DNA of 64,000 bases from Ideonella_A sakaiensis_A (GCF_048320135.1 NZ_CP182947.1:2356001-2420000); one strand, 5' to 3'; counted from the first letter of the stretch, positions 45,876-57,923 are shown. The notes: generated from the sequence alone by a model not told the origin. A program made the numbers and translations.

Positions 45876-47749
45876 CAGATCTCGACCTTCGAGCCGAGTT
45901 CGACGACGCGATTGGTCGGCAAGCTCAGAAAATCGGCAGCGGCCGCGGCATTGCGGTGCATGCTGGCGAACAGTTTTTCGCGCCACAGCGCCATGCCGTG
46001 GCCGAGGGTCGGGTTGACGATGTCGCGCGACAGGAAATAGCTGGTATCCATCGGATCGAGGTTGATTCTGCGCTCGGCGATGAGGTTCAGTGCGACCGGC
46101 AGGTCGGGATCGTTCTTGAAGCCGAAATGAACGACAACCTGCCAGCAGTCATGGCCGAGCGGCGAGATTTCGCACCGCTTGTTGAAGCCAATCCACGGCA
46201 CCTCGTGCTGCCTGACGGTGACAAACAGGTTGGTGCGATGCAGAACCTTGTTGTGCTTCAGATTGTGCAGCAGCGCGTTCGGCGTCATGCCCGGCTCGCT
46301 GACCAGAAAAACCGCGGTGCCGGGTACACGCAGCGGCGGACTGATGAAGATCGATTCGAGAAAGCTGTCGAGGTCGATCGCCTCCTCGCGCAGCCGCTTG
46401 TTCATCAGCCGCCGCCCTTGCTTCCACGTGAGCATCAGTCCGAAGACGACGCCGCCGATCGCGACCGGAAACCAGCCGCCATCGAAGATCTTCACGATGT
46501 TCGCGGAGAAATAGGTCAGGTCGACGAGGAAAAAGAAGCCGGTTGCGGCAAACGACAACGACCAGCGGTAGTTCCAGCCGTAGCGGATCACGAAAAACGT
46601 CATCACCGTCGTGATCAGCATGTCGATCGTCACCGCGATGCCGTAGGCCGCAGCAAGCCGGCTGCTCGAACCGAAGATCACCACCGCCAGCACGATGCAG
46701 ATATACAGGCTCCAGTTGATGAACGGCACATATATCTGGCCGGCCTCGCGGACCGAGGTGTGGGTGATCCGCAGCCGCGGCAGATAGCCGAGCTGGATCG
46801 CCTGCTTGGTGACCGAAAAGGCAGCCGTGATCAGCGCCTGCGAAGCAATCACCGTCGCGCAGGTGGCCAGGCCGATCAGCGGATACAGCGCCCACGCCGG
46901 CGCCATTTCGTAGAACGGATTGCGCACGTTTTCCGGGTGGGCGAGCAGCATCGCGCCCTGGCCGAAATAGTTGATGACCAGCGCCGGCATCACCAGCGCG
47001 AACCAGGCGAGCCGGATCGGCCGCTTGCCGAAATGCCCGAGGTCGGCATACAGCGCCTCGGCGCCAGTCACGCACAGGATGATCGAGCCGAGCGCGATGA
47101 ATGCGACGCCGGGATGGAACAACACGAAACCCAGCGCATGGTGCGGGCTCAGTGCTGCGAGGATGGCCGGATTGCGCGCGATGTGGACGAGGCCCATCAG
47201 CAGCAGCACGACGAACCAGACCACGGTGATCGGGCCGAACAAGCGGCCGACACTGGCGGTGCCGAAACGCTGCATCACGAACAGGGCCGTCAGGATCACC
47301 AGCGTGACCGGGATGACGTAGCTGTGCAGCGCCGGCGCCGCGACCTCCAGCCCTTCGACCGCCGACAACACCGAGATCGCCGGCGTGATCACGCCGTCGC
47401 CGAAAAAGATTGCGGTGCCGAAAATGCCGAGCACGAGCAGTCGCGCGCGCAGCTTCGGGCGGCCCTTCACCGCCTGCGATGCCAGTGCCAGCATCGCGAT
47501 CAGGCCGCCCTCGCCGTTGTTGTCGGCGCGCAGGATCAGCACGACATATTTCAGCGAGACGACGACGGTGATCGTCCAGAACATCAACGACAACACGCCG
47601 AAGATGTTGTCTGCCGTCAGCGGCACATGGCCGTGCGCAAACACTTCCTTGAAGGCATACAGCGGGCTGGTGCCGATGTCGCCGTAGACGATGCCGATGG
47701 CGCCCAGCGTCAGACTGGCCAGACTGGAAGCTCGGGAGCTTGAATTCAC
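45875..47749 (-). CDS. kup: Kup-family potassium transporter
   Basis: Low-affinity K+ uptake protein of 624 residues with about 12 membrane helices. Hallmarks are LGAIGIVYGDIGTSPLYAFKEVF at the start, KYVVLILRADNNGEGGLIA, FFGDGVITPAISVLSAVEGLEV, CVTGAEALYADLGHFGKRPI and the soluble C-terminal domain from PGTAVFLVSEPG. The residues in the GDIGTSPLYA and DGVITPA loops are intact. It lies between gshA (137 bp upstream) and the coupled DUF1415 gene. Confidence 0.96.
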   Translation of the reverse strand: MNSSSRASSLASLTLGAIGIVYGDIGTSPLYAFKEVFAHGHVPLTADNIFGVLSLMFWTITVVVSLKYVVLILRADNNGEGGLIAMLALASQAVKGRPKLRARLLVLGIFGTAIFFGDGVITPAISVLSAVEGLEVAAPALHSYVIPVTLVILTALFVMQRFGTASVGRLFGPITVVWFVVLLLMGLVHIARNPAILAALSPHHALGFVLFHPGVAFIALGSIILCVTGAEALYADLGHFGKRPIRLAWFALVMPALVINYFGQGAMLLAHPENVRNPFYEMAPAWALYPLIGLATCATVIASQALITAAFSVTKQAIQLGYLPRLRITHTSVREAGQIYVPFINWSLYICIVLAVVIFGSSSRLAAAYGIAVTIDMLITTVMTFFVIRYGWNYRWSLSFAATGFFFLVDLTYFSANIVKIFDGGWFPVAIGGVVFGLMLTWKQGRRLMNKRLREEAIDLDSFLESIFISPPLRVPGTAVFLVSEPGMTPNALLHNLKHNKVLHRTNLFVTVRQHEVPWIGFNKRCEISPLGHDCWQVVVHFGFKNDPDLPVALNLIAERRINLDPMDTSYFLSRDIVNPTLGHGMALWREKLFASMHRNAAAAADFLSLPTNRVVELGSKVEI

Positions 47750-47885
47750 GAATCACGCGCCCGCAATGGACGCCGCACCGTCGAAGCCGGCATTCTGGAC
47801 CTGCGCCGGGGTCGCCGCCGCTGCGCCGGCGAGTCAGTTGCTGCGCCGCAACAGGCGCTGGCTGGTCAGCCTGCCGGCTGCACGA

Positions 47886-49163
47886 TCACTCGTAGACCTC
47901 GGCGTCAGGGTCGTTGGCCTCGAGCTCATAGGCCGCGGCGACCATCGCCAGCCGGGCAATCACGCCGTACATGTAGAAGCGGTTCGGCGGCGCCGCACCC
48001 TGCTTCGCGCCGAGTTTCGGAAACTGGCCCGATTCGGCCAGTGCCAGCGGCACATAGCTGCAACCCGGCGCGTTCAGGCTTTCGTCGGGGCCACGTTCCG
48101 GATGGATGCGGTAGAAGCCGCCAACAACGTAGCGGTCGATCATGTAGACGACCGGTTCGGCCGCCGCATCGTTGACCCGCTCGTAGGTCGGCACGCCCTC
48201 CTGCAGCAGCACCTCGCGGAACTGGCTGGCGGTCGAGCCATCGCGCCACTGCCGGCACAACTCGCCGATCTCCTTCACATCGCGCACCGTATGCACCGCC
48301 GAACCGGCCGGCCCGTCGGCCTTGACGATCACGAACGGCTTTTCCTGGATGCCGTATTCCTTGTATTTGCGCCGCACCTTCGCGAGCAGCGCCTCGCTGT
48401 TCGTCATCAGGCAGTCGGCTGCCGCATCGTCGGCAAAGTCGACCTCGCCACAACTGGCGTGCATCGGGTTGATCAGCCAGGGGTCCATGCCGAGCAGCTT
48501 GGCGAACTTCTTCGCCACCTCCTCATAGGCATGGACATGCTGGTTGCGCCGCCGCATCGTCCAGCCGGCGTGCAGCGGCGGCAGCAGGTACTGCTCATGG
48601 ATGCCTTCGAGCACCTTCGGCACACCACCGGCCAACTGGGTGTTCAGCAGGATCGTGCACGGGTCGAAATGTTTCAGGCCGAGCCGGCCGCGCGTGCGCA
48701 CCAGCGGTTCGAGCGTCAGCGTCGTGCCGTCCGGCAATTCGACCGGGGTCGGCCCGGCGATCGTTTCGTCAATCGAGCCGAGCCGCACATTCATCCCCGC
48801 CTGGTGGAAGATCCGCGTCAATTGCGCGACATTCATCAGCGCGTCGGTATCGGCGGAGCGCTCCGGGATCAGCAGCAGATTTTTCGCCTCCGGGCAGATC
48901 TTCTCGATCGCCGCCATCGCCGCCTGCACCGCCAGCGGCAACATGTCGTCGGTCAGCAGCTGGAAACAGCCCGGAAACAGGCTGGTATCGACCGGCGCCA
49001 GCTTGAAGCCGGCATTGCGCACATCGACCGAGGTGTAGAAGGCCGGCGTGTGCTCCATCCATTCGAGACGGAACCAGCGCTCGATCGCCGGCAGCGACTC
49101 GAGGATGCGCTGCTCGAGTTCATTGATCGGTCCGGACAGGGCGGTGATGAGATGAGGAACCAT
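47886..49163 (-). CDS. gshA: Glutamate-cysteine ligase (proteobacterial type)
   Basis: First and committed step of glutathione synthesis: ATP-dependent joining of Glu and Cys. 425 residues from the ATG at 49163 (MVPHLITALSGPINELEQ). The sequence follows the beta/gammaproteobacterial family with SADTDALMNVAQLTRIF, MRRRNQHVHAYEEVAKKFAKLLGMDPWLINPMHASCGEVDF and FVIVKADGPAGSAVHTVRD. It is unrelated in sequence to E. coli GshA, consistent with this second family. A GTG at 49184 is an alternative start. Confidence 0.92.
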   Translation of the reverse strand: MVPHLITALSGPINELEQRILESLPAIERWFRLEWMEHTPAFYTSVDVRNAGFKLAPVDTSLFPGCFQLLTDDMLPLAVQAAMAAIEKICPEAKNLLLIPERSADTDALMNVAQLTRIFHQAGMNVRLGSIDETIAGPTPVELPDGTTLTLEPLVRTRGRLGLKHFDPCTILLNTQLAGGVPKVLEGIHEQYLLPPLHAGWTMRRRNQHVHAYEEVAKKFAKLLGMDPWLINPMHASCGEVDFADDAAADCLMTNSEALLAKVRRKYKEYGIQEKPFVIVKADGPAGSAVHTVRDVKEIGELCRQWRDGSTASQFREVLLQEGVPTYERVNDAAAEPVVYMIDRYVVGGFYRIHPERGPDESLNAPGCSYVPLALAESGQFPKLGAKQGAAPPNRFYMYGVIARLAMVAAAYELEANDPDAEVYE

Positions 49164-49246
49164 TGAACTGCCCGTGGTAATCACGAAGGAAAGGCGTGGG
49201 AGATTCTAGGCATGTGGGATCGCATGCCGGTTGCTCAAGTTCAATC

Positions 49247-49277
49247 AAAAAAACAGGGCCACGTTGCGGTGGCCCTG
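49247..49277 (-). terminator. Intrinsic terminator of the torF-glnK-amtB operon
   Basis: On the minus strand a perfect 9-bp stem, CAGGGCCAC and GTGGCCCTG around a 6-base loop, is followed by seven T. It lies 51 bp after the amtB stop and before gshA. Confidence 0.88.
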
Positions 49278-49327
49278 GTTCGGTGCCGGCAGCGCCTGTC
49301 GACGCCGCCGGCGAAGGCTTGCCAGCC

Positions 49328-50722
49328 TCAGTTGTGGTAGGCGGTTTCGCCGTGCGAGGTGATGTCAAGACCCTCGCGTTCCTCGTCTTCCGGCACCCGC
49401 AGACCGATCACCATGTCGATCAGCTTGTAGGCGATGAAGGCAACGACAGCCGACCAGACGATCGTGATCAACACGCCCTCGGCCTGTACCAGCACCTGGC
49501 CGACGATCGAGAAATCCTCGCCACCGGTTCCGCCCAGCGATGGTGCGGTGAATACGCCGGTCAGCAGCGCGCCGAGAATGCCGCCGACACCGTGGACGCC
49601 GAAGACGTCGAGCGAATCGTCCGCGCCGAGCATCTTCTTCAGCCCGTTGACACCCCACAGGCAGACGAAGCCGGCGAGCAGGCCGATGATGATCGAGCCC
49701 ATCGGACCGACCGATCCACAGGCCGGCGTGATCGCGACCAGCCCGGCAACCGCGCCGGACGCCGCACCGAGCATCGACGCCTTGCCCTTCGCCAGCGCCT
49801 CACCGACCGACCATGACAACACAGCGGCGGCGGTGGCGAACAAGGTGTTGATGAAGGCCAGCGCGGCGCCGCTCGTCGCCTCGAGGTTGGAGCCGGCGTT
49901 GAAGCCGAACCAGCCGACCCACAGCATCGACGCACCGACCATCGTCAGCGTCAGCGAGTGCGGCGTCATCGACTCCTTGCCATAACCGATCCGGTTGCCG
50001 ACCAGGTAGGCGCCGACCAGACCGGCAATGCCGGCATTGATGTGGACGACGGTACCGCCGGCGAAGTCGAGCGCACCCTTGTCGAGCAGGTAACCACCCG
50101 AGCCCCAGACCATGTGCGCGATCGGCAGGTAGCAGAACGTGAACCACAGCACCGTGAATGCGATCACCGCGGCGAATTTCATCCGCTCGGCAAACGAGCC
50201 GACGACCAGCGCGCAGGTGATGCCGGCAAACGTGGCCTGGAAGGCGATGAAGACATATTCGGGCAGCTTGACATCGGCGCTGAAGGTATCGGCCAGCGAC
50301 GCCGTCGTGACACCCTTCAGGAAGATCTTGTCGAGCGAGCCGATGATTGCGCCTTCGCCGCCGAACGCAAGGCTGTAGCCATAGATCGCCCACAGCACCG
50401 CGGCCAGCGAAAACACGACCAGCACCTGCATCAGCACCGACAACATGTTCTTGCTGCGGACCAGTCCGCCGTAGAACAGCGCCAGCCCCGGAACGGCCAT
50501 GAAGATGACGAGCAGCGTGGCCGTCATCATCCAGGCAACGTCACCCTTGTGAACCGCCGGCGCCGCCGCTGGTGCGGCCTCGACGGCGACTGCAACGACC
50601 GGTGCCGCCACCTCGACGACGGCCGCGGCCGCCTCCGGTGCCGACGCGGCCTGCGCCCATACTGCGCCCGAGATACCCAGGCCGAAAACGGCCAGCAGAA
50701 TGCTTGCAAACAATTTTTTCAT
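49328..50722 (-). CDS. amtB: Ammonium transporter AmtB
   Basis: Ammonium channel of 464 residues. A signal peptide (MKKLFASILLAVFGLGISGAVWAQ) and an Ala/Val-rich stretch, usual in this group, precede 11 membrane helices. Key residues are in the ALFYGGLVRSKNML start, FAERMKFAAVIAFTVLW, WFGFNAGSNLEATSGAALAFINT and the twin-His region DVFGVHGVGGILGALLTG. It is the last gene of the torF-glnK-amtB operon, starting 20 bp after glnK; GlnK blocks AmtB when nitrogen is plentiful. Regulated through the sigma-54 promoter at 51880. Confidence 0.95.
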   Translation of the reverse strand: MKKLFASILLAVFGLGISGAVWAQAASAPEAAAAVVEVAAPVVAVAVEAAPAAAPAVHKGDVAWMMTATLLVIFMAVPGLALFYGGLVRSKNMLSVLMQVLVVFSLAAVLWAIYGYSLAFGGEGAIIGSLDKIFLKGVTTASLADTFSADVKLPEYVFIAFQATFAGITCALVVGSFAERMKFAAVIAFTVLWFTFCYLPIAHMVWGSGGYLLDKGALDFAGGTVVHINAGIAGLVGAYLVGNRIGYGKESMTPHSLTLTMVGASMLWVGWFGFNAGSNLEATSGAALAFINTLFATAAAVLSWSVGEALAKGKASMLGAASGAVAGLVAITPACGSVGPMGSIIIGLLAGFVCLWGVNGLKKMLGADDSLDVFGVHGVGGILGALLTGVFTAPSLGGTGGEDFSIVGQVLVQAEGVLITIVWSAVVAFIAYKLIDMVIGLRVPEDEEREGLDITSHGETAYHN

Positions 50723-50742
50723 GACGTCTCTGTGTTGATCAC

Positions 50743-51081
50743 TCAAAGGGCGTCCTTGCCCGTTTCGCCGGTCCGGATGCGAACGACCTGCTCCAGCGCG
50801 GAAACGAATATCTTGCCGTCGCCGATCTTGCCGGTGCGAGCGGAATTCTCGATCGCCTCGATTACCTGATCGACGATGGCATCATCGATCGCCGCCTCGA
50901 TCTTCACCTTCGGCAGAAAATCGACGACATATTCGGCACCGCGGTACAACTCGGTATGACCCTTTTGCCGACCGAAACCCTTGACCTCGGTCACCGTGAT
51001 ACCCTGCACGCCAATCGTGCTGAGCGCTTCACGCACTTCATCGAGCTTGAACGGCTTGATGATCGCTGTCACCATCTTCAT
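50743..51081 (-). CDS. glnK: PII signalling protein GlnK
   Basis: Trimeric nitrogen sensor of 112 residues that binds ATP/ADP and 2-oxoglutarate and gates AmtB. The T-loop runs through GRQKGHTELYRGAEYVVDFLPK; uridylylation Tyr is Y51 and Y46 is also kept. The B- and C-loop regions RTGKIGDGKIFV are intact. The ATG follows AGGAGATATTC. It stands between torF and amtB, so it is GlnK rather than GlnB by context. Confidence 0.96.
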   Translation of the reverse strand: MKMVTAIIKPFKLDEVREALSTIGVQGITVTEVKGFGRQKGHTELYRGAEYVVDFLPKVKIEAAIDDAIVDQVIEAIENSARTGKIGDGKIFVSALEQVVRIRTGETGKDAL

Positions 51082-51107
51082 GAATATCTCCTGTGGTTTG
51101 CTGCGGC

Positions 51108-51839
51108 TCAGAATGTCTTGACGACAGACAGCACGAAAGCGTCCTTGCCGAGGTCCTTGCCGGATTGAGGGCCGACGGCGACGCGGTCGCGGTTGGTGCC
51201 GATGTACGAGGCACCGAGCACATATCCGCTCAGGTCATAGCTGACACCGACCTTGAAATCGGTGACGCGACCTGTCTGTGGCGGCGTATTGCGGATGCGC
51301 TGGTGGCCGACATGCGCATTGATGCCCAGGCCATTGCCCAGGTCCTGCGCAAAGGCGAGGTCGAAATAGCGGCTGCCCTTGGTATTCGGCGCGCTGAAGA
51401 AGTCGGACACCGCATGCGAATATTTGGCGCTCAGCGGACCGAACGTCGCACCGACATAAACCTCGGTGTTGTCGATCTTGCTGGCGCCGGCCTTGCCGCT
51501 GCCCGGGTAATAGTAATAAATCGCACCAACGTCGAAACCGACACCGCCAAACTCCCTGCGGTAGCCGCCATAAACGTCCATTTCCAGGTTGCTGCCGTTG
51601 TAGAACGCGCTGTCGATATTCGAATTCCAGTTGCCCAGATAAAGACCGGATGCGTGGCTGAGGTCGAAACCGCCCTGCAACGCGGGTTTGCGGTCGGTTT
51701 GCGAAATGCCGCGGAATCGGTAATCGCTGAACAAGCCGAGGTTGCCGCTGATGCTGACCGCCGGGGCGGCGGTCTGCGCGATCGTGTTGCTGGCCAGCAG
51801 TGCCAACACCATGCTCATCACCCAATTGCTCGTTTTCAT
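51108..51839 (-). CDS. TorF-family putative outer-membrane porin
   Basis: 243-residue beta-barrel protein with a signal peptide (MSMVLALLASNTIAQ). The mature part is a run of amphipathic strands beginning VSISGNLGLFSDYRFRGISQTDRKPALQGGFDLSHASGLYLGNW, which is the TIGR02001/TorF hallmark, and ends with an aromatic residue (VVKTF). In related bacteria it is encoded at the head of a glnK-amtB operon, probably for outer-membrane uptake of nitrogen sources. A sigma-54 promoter lies 41-56 bp upstream of the ATG. Confidence 0.9.
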   Translation of the reverse strand: MKTSNWVMSMVLALLASNTIAQTAAPAVSISGNLGLFSDYRFRGISQTDRKPALQGGFDLSHASGLYLGNWNSNIDSAFYNGSNLEMDVYGGYRREFGGVGFDVGAIYYYYPGSGKAGASKIDNTEVYVGATFGPLSAKYSHAVSDFFSAPNTKGSRYFDLAFAQDLGNGLGINAHVGHQRIRNTPPQTGRVTDFKVGVSYDLSGYVLGASYIGTNRDRVAVGPQSGKDLGKDAFVLSVVKTF

Positions 51840-51879
51840 CGGAAATCCTGTTGGTTGGAATTGACGGATGCCTGCTTCC

Positions 51880-51895
51880 TGCAGGTTCCGTGCCA
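51880..51895 (-). promoter_or_regulatory. Sigma-54 promoter of the torF-glnK-amtB operon
   Basis: The minus strand reads TGGCACGGAACCTGCA, matching the -24/-12 consensus TGGCACG-N4-TTGCA at all fixed positions but one, with the correct spacing between GG and GC. Transcription would start near 51868, about 29 bases before torF. Confidence 0.85.
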
Positions 51896-51968
51896 ATGCG
51901 CCAAGACAGTGAGCCTGCGCAACATCGGTTCACTGAGGCGGGCGCCTGTGCACCGCGCGCGCCTGCGT

Positions 51969-51985
51969 TGCACCAACGTGGTGCC
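51969..51985. promoter_or_regulatory. NtrC enhancer site upstream of torF
   Basis: The plus strand reads TGCACCAACGTGGTGCC, one mismatch from the NtrC consensus TGCACC-N5-GGTGCA. Its centre is about 108 bp upstream of the predicted start, a normal enhancer distance. A further TGCACC half-site lies at 51949-51954, exactly 20 bp away (two helical turns). Confidence 0.75.
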
Positions 51986-52117
51986 GAAAGCGATCCTGGC
52001 GCTCGGATCCTCAGGGATTGCCCGCACAGGTACGCCCCATTGCCGCGCGCCCCGCCCGACGTGCTCCCTCTTCTGGTGGGGCCGGCGGCCCATCGCCGGA
52101 TGGGAAGATCCTCGGCC

Positions 52118-53644
52118 ATGTCGCTTGCCGTTCTCCACAGCCGCGCCCTGCTCGGCATCGACGCACCCGCCGTCACCGTCGAGGTGCACCTGGCGAACGG
52201 GCTGCCGGCGATCACGCTGGTCGGGCTGGCCGATACCGAGGTCAAGGAAGCGCGCGAGCGGGTCCGCGCGGCCTTGCAGAACAGCGGCCTCGTCTACCCG
52301 CACAACAAGAGGATCACCGTCAGCCTGGCGCCGGCCGACCTGCCGAAGGATTCGGGCCGCTTCGATCTGCCGATTGCGCTCGGCATCCTCGCCGCCAGCG
52401 GCCAGATCGATCCGCAGCGCCTGATCGGCCATGAATTTGCCGGCGAGTTGTCGCTGGCCGGCGAACTGCGGCCGGTGCGCGGCGCGCTTGCGATGGCATT
52501 GGCACTGCAGCGCGGCTCGCCAGGCCGCGCGCTGGTACTGCCGGCCGGCAGCGCCGAGGAAGCTGCGCTGGTCGACGGCCTGCGCTGCCTGCGCGCCGAG
52601 CACCTGCTCGACGTGGTGCGCGCGATGCGCCATGCCGGCGCCGACGCGCAAGCAGCCGACCCGTTGCCGCCGGCACGGCCGCTGTCCACATCGGCCGGCC
52701 CTTCGGTGCCGGATCTGCGCGACGTGCGCGGCCAGGCCGCTGCCAAGCGGGCGCTTGCCCTCGCTGCTGCCGGTGGCCACAGCCTGTTGCTGGTCGGCCC
52801 ACCCGGCACCGGCAAATCGATGCTGGCGAGCCGCCTTCCGGGCCTGATGCCACCGTTGACCGAGCGCGAAGCGCTTGAATCGGCGGCGATCCTGAGCCTG
52901 GTCGGCCGATTCTCCGCATCATGCTGGCGGCAGCGGGTTTTCCGCGCGCCGCACCACAGCGCATCGGCAGCGGCACTGGTCGGCGGCGGGGCGCCGCCAC
53001 GGCCCGGTGAAATCTCGCTCGCGCACGCCGGCATCCTGTTTCTCGACGAATTGCCGGAATATCCGCGGGCCGCGCTGGAGGCATTGCGCGAGCCGCTGGA
53101 GACCGGCCGGATCACGATCTCGCGGGCGATGTACCAGACCGAATTTCCGGCCCGCTTCCAACTCGTCGCGGCGATGAATCCGTGTCCCTGCGGCCAGCAC
53201 GGCAGTGTGTCGGGCCGATGCCGCTGCACACCGGAGGCGATTGCCCGCTACCAGGGGCGGCTCAGCGGCCCGCTGCTCGACCGCATCGATCTGCAGGTTG
53301 AAGTGCCGCCGATTGCGCCGGCGACCCTGGCCGCACTGCCATCCGGCGAGCCGAGCGCGGCGGTGGCGGCCCGGGTGGCCGCAGCGCGGACGCGGCAATT
53401 CGATCGTCAGCAAGGGCTGAACTGCGGCTTGAACGGCGACGCGCTCGATCAGCATTGCCGGCTTGCGGCGCCGGCACGCGATTTTCTGCATGGCGCAGCG
53501 ACCCGGCTCGCCTGGTCGGCGCGCAGCCACCACCGCGTTCTGCGCGTCGCACGCAGTGCCGCCGACCTCGCGGGCAGCGACGAAATCGGCATCGAGCACC
53601 TGGCCGAGGCAATCCAGTACCGGCGCGTGCTGAGCGGCGGCTGA
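52118..53644 (+). CDS. comM: ComM/YifB-family AAA ATPase (Mg-chelatase-like)
   Basis: 508-residue helicase. Lon-like N-terminal part (SLAVLHSRALLGIDAPAVTVEVHLANGLPAITLVGLADTEVKEARERVRAAL), then AAA domain with Walker A LVGPPGTGKSML, the RFSASCWRQRVFRAPHHSASAAALVGG segment, Walker B LFLDELPEYPR, and the QLVAAMNPCPCG zinc-type segment, followed by LSGPLLDRIDLQVEV. In Vibrio and Haemophilus ComM is a branch-migration helicase for natural transformation, but YifB homologs occur widely in non-competent bacteria. The ATG at 52118 is the family start. Confidence 0.95.
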   Translation: MSLAVLHSRALLGIDAPAVTVEVHLANGLPAITLVGLADTEVKEARERVRAALQNSGLVYPHNKRITVSLAPADLPKDSGRFDLPIALGILAASGQIDPQRLIGHEFAGELSLAGELRPVRGALAMALALQRGSPGRALVLPAGSAEEAALVDGLRCLRAEHLLDVVRAMRHAGADAQAADPLPPARPLSTSAGPSVPDLRDVRGQAAAKRALALAAAGGHSLLLVGPPGTGKSMLASRLPGLMPPLTEREALESAAILSLVGRFSASCWRQRVFRAPHHSASAAALVGGGAPPRPGEISLAHAGILFLDELPEYPRAALEALREPLETGRITISRAMYQTEFPARFQLVAAMNPCPCGQHGSVSGRCRCTPEAIARYQGRLSGPLLDRIDLQVEVPPIAPATLAALPSGEPSAAVAARVAAARTRQFDRQQGLNCGLNGDALDQHCRLAAPARDFLHGAATRLAWSARSHHRVLRVARSAADLAGSDEIGIEHLAEAIQYRRVLSGG

Positions 53645-53778
53645 GCCTTTGCAGGCACTGGGCGCCTCGACAGGCACAGGGAACTTTGCGCGGCGCGCGA
53701 TCACTGACAGAGAGCCGGGCGCCGCAACGGCCCGAAAACAAACTCCGCACCGCAAACGCTTTCGAGAAAGGTTCCGCC

Positions 53779-54513
53779 ATGCATGCAGATCGACGAAGCA
53801 CGATTCGCAGCACCTCCAAGGGCAGCCAGTCAATGACTGCGCAGACGCGGCCGGCGACGACGGCTGCAGCGGCATTCGCCTTCGCTGGGGCACATCGTCT
53901 GGCGGCAGTGCTGGCTCTGTGCAGCGCCGCCACTGTCGCGGCCGCCGCCGGTCCTGCATCGGGAACGACTGCCGATTGCCGGATCGAGCCCGGCGCCTTG
54001 TGCATGGAAGCGCGGCTTGGCAGCGCCCGGCTCGCCGGCGCCAACCTGCGCTACGCCAATTTTCTGGCCGCTGATCTGCAGGGTGCCGATCTGAGCCAGT
54101 CCCATCTGATCGGCGCCAATTTCAAGGATGCCAGCCTGCGTTCGGCCGATCTGCGCGGCGCGCAGATGACCGAAGCCGACCTGACTCGCGCCGATCTGCG
54201 CACTGGCCGGCTGCAACGCGCCCACCTCGATCGCGCGAACCTGCTGAATGCCGATCTGCGCCGGGCCGACCTGCGCCGCGCCAGCCTGCGCCAGGCCAGG
54301 TTGCAGGGCGCCGAGATGAGCGGAGCCGATCTGCGCGATGCAGACCTCGCGCGCAGCAACCTGACCGCTGCGAACCTGACCAATGCCAATCTCGACGGCG
54401 CCGATCTGCGTGGCGCCAACCTCAGCGAGGCACGCATCAGCGCCGCACAGTTGGCACAGGCGCTTACCGATGCCAGTACCCGGCTCGACGATGCGGAAAT
54501 CGTCCGCTATTGA
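53779..54513 (+). CDS. Secreted pentapeptide-repeat protein
   Basis: 244 residues. A hydrophobic N-terminal segment (HRLAAVLALCSAATVAAAA) is probably a signal peptide, and the rest is a right-handed beta-helix of about 30 A(D/N)LxX pentapeptides (ANLRYANFLAADLQGADLSQ and onward), ending in an ISAAQLAQALTDASTRLDD cap. Two Cys lie just before the repeats. Function is unknown; such proteins range from DNA mimics to scaffolds. The ATG at 53779 follows GAAAGG. It shares a strand with the next membrane protein. Confidence 0.85.
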   Translation: MHADRRSTIRSTSKGSQSMTAQTRPATTAAAAFAFAGAHRLAAVLALCSAATVAAAAGPASGTTADCRIEPGALCMEARLGSARLAGANLRYANFLAADLQGADLSQSHLIGANFKDASLRSADLRGAQMTEADLTRADLRTGRLQRAHLDRANLLNADLRRADLRRASLRQARLQGAEMSGADLRDADLARSNLTAANLTNANLDGADLRGANLSEARISAAQLAQALTDASTRLDDAEIVRY

Positions 54514-54549
54514 CGTCGGCAACCGAGCCGCACCACGAGGAGAACAACG

Positions 54550-55006
54550 ATGAACAGCCGCCACGAGCCGATCGAACACGACCAGACAGCCTCCGCCACC
54601 AGCGAACGCCGCGAAGAAGCAGACCGCTTGCTGAACGGCATTGCCTGGGCCAGCATCGTGATCGGCGCGGCCGAGCTGGTGCTGCCGCGCCGCACACGCA
54701 ATACCGTGTCGGTCGGCATCGGCGGCGTCTGGATGCGGCTGCGCGGCTTGCGCTCGATCGCCGGCGGCATCGCGTTGCTGGTGGCCGACGACAAGGAGCG
54801 CTGGCTGAACCGGCGCAGCATCGCCAATGCGCTCGATTGCGTAACGCTGGCCTGGCACCATCACGACGGCGATGCCGACGACCGCAAACGCAATGGCGTC
54901 GCGATCGGCGCGATCGGCCTGCTGACCGCGGTCGACATGACCGCGGCGCGGAAAATGGAACTGGCGTCGCGCCGCGCGGATGCCGGCGCGAGCTCCGCTC
55001 AGCCGG

Positions 55007-55020
<14 letters not shown>
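54550..55020 (+). CDS. Small membrane protein of a cyclase-associated type
   Basis: 156 residues, with three to four short hydrophobic segments: NGIAWASIVIGAAELVLP, SVGIGGVWMRLRGLRSIAGGIALLVADD and GVAIGAIGLLTAVDMTAARKM. The order matches the membrane module that precedes SRPBCC/cyclase-type domains in other proteobacteria, but no such domain follows here. It may be a stand-alone membrane part, so the function is unknown. AGGAG lies upstream of the ATG. The stop overlaps the end of the convergent metH gene by 14 bp. Confidence 0.72.
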
Positions 55021-57778
<2,758 letters not shown>

Positions 57779-57833
57779 GGCGGCGCTGATCTGGGGGCAG
57801 GCCGCGCAACTCACCACGGCCTGTTGGGTCGGG

Positions 57834-57923
57834 TGAGCGCTGTTGGGAAAGACACAGGGCCCAAGCCTGGCAGCAAGCCGACCGAATAGGTCGGCGCCGT
57901 CGCAACGCTCCTTGGACCGGCCG
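57834..57923 (-). promoter_or_regulatory. SAH riboswitch ahead of the metH C-terminal gene
   Basis: The minus strand forms the SAH-riboswitch fold. P1 pairs GGTCCAAG (57918-57911) with CTTGGGCC (57865-57858), eight pairs with one G-U. P2 has an inner GCCGACC (57895-57889) and GGTCGGC (57883-57877) with a 5-base loop. The pseudoknot pairs GAGCGTTG (57910-57903) with CAACAGCGCTC (57845-57835). The AGGAGCGNTG and GCCAGGCT (57874-57867) motifs match the family. In other proteobacteria this switch turns on genes that clear S-adenosylhomocysteine, including metH. It lies between the two metH halves. Confidence 0.88.

Noticed and set aside
45527..47743. Long plus-strand frame opposite kup
   Set aside because: Shadow of the kup gene, very Arg/Asp/Gln-rich, no family resemblance.
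52118..53644. comM as evidence for natural competence
   Set aside because: YifB/ComM homologs are widespread in non-competent bacteria, and no other competence gene is in the window.
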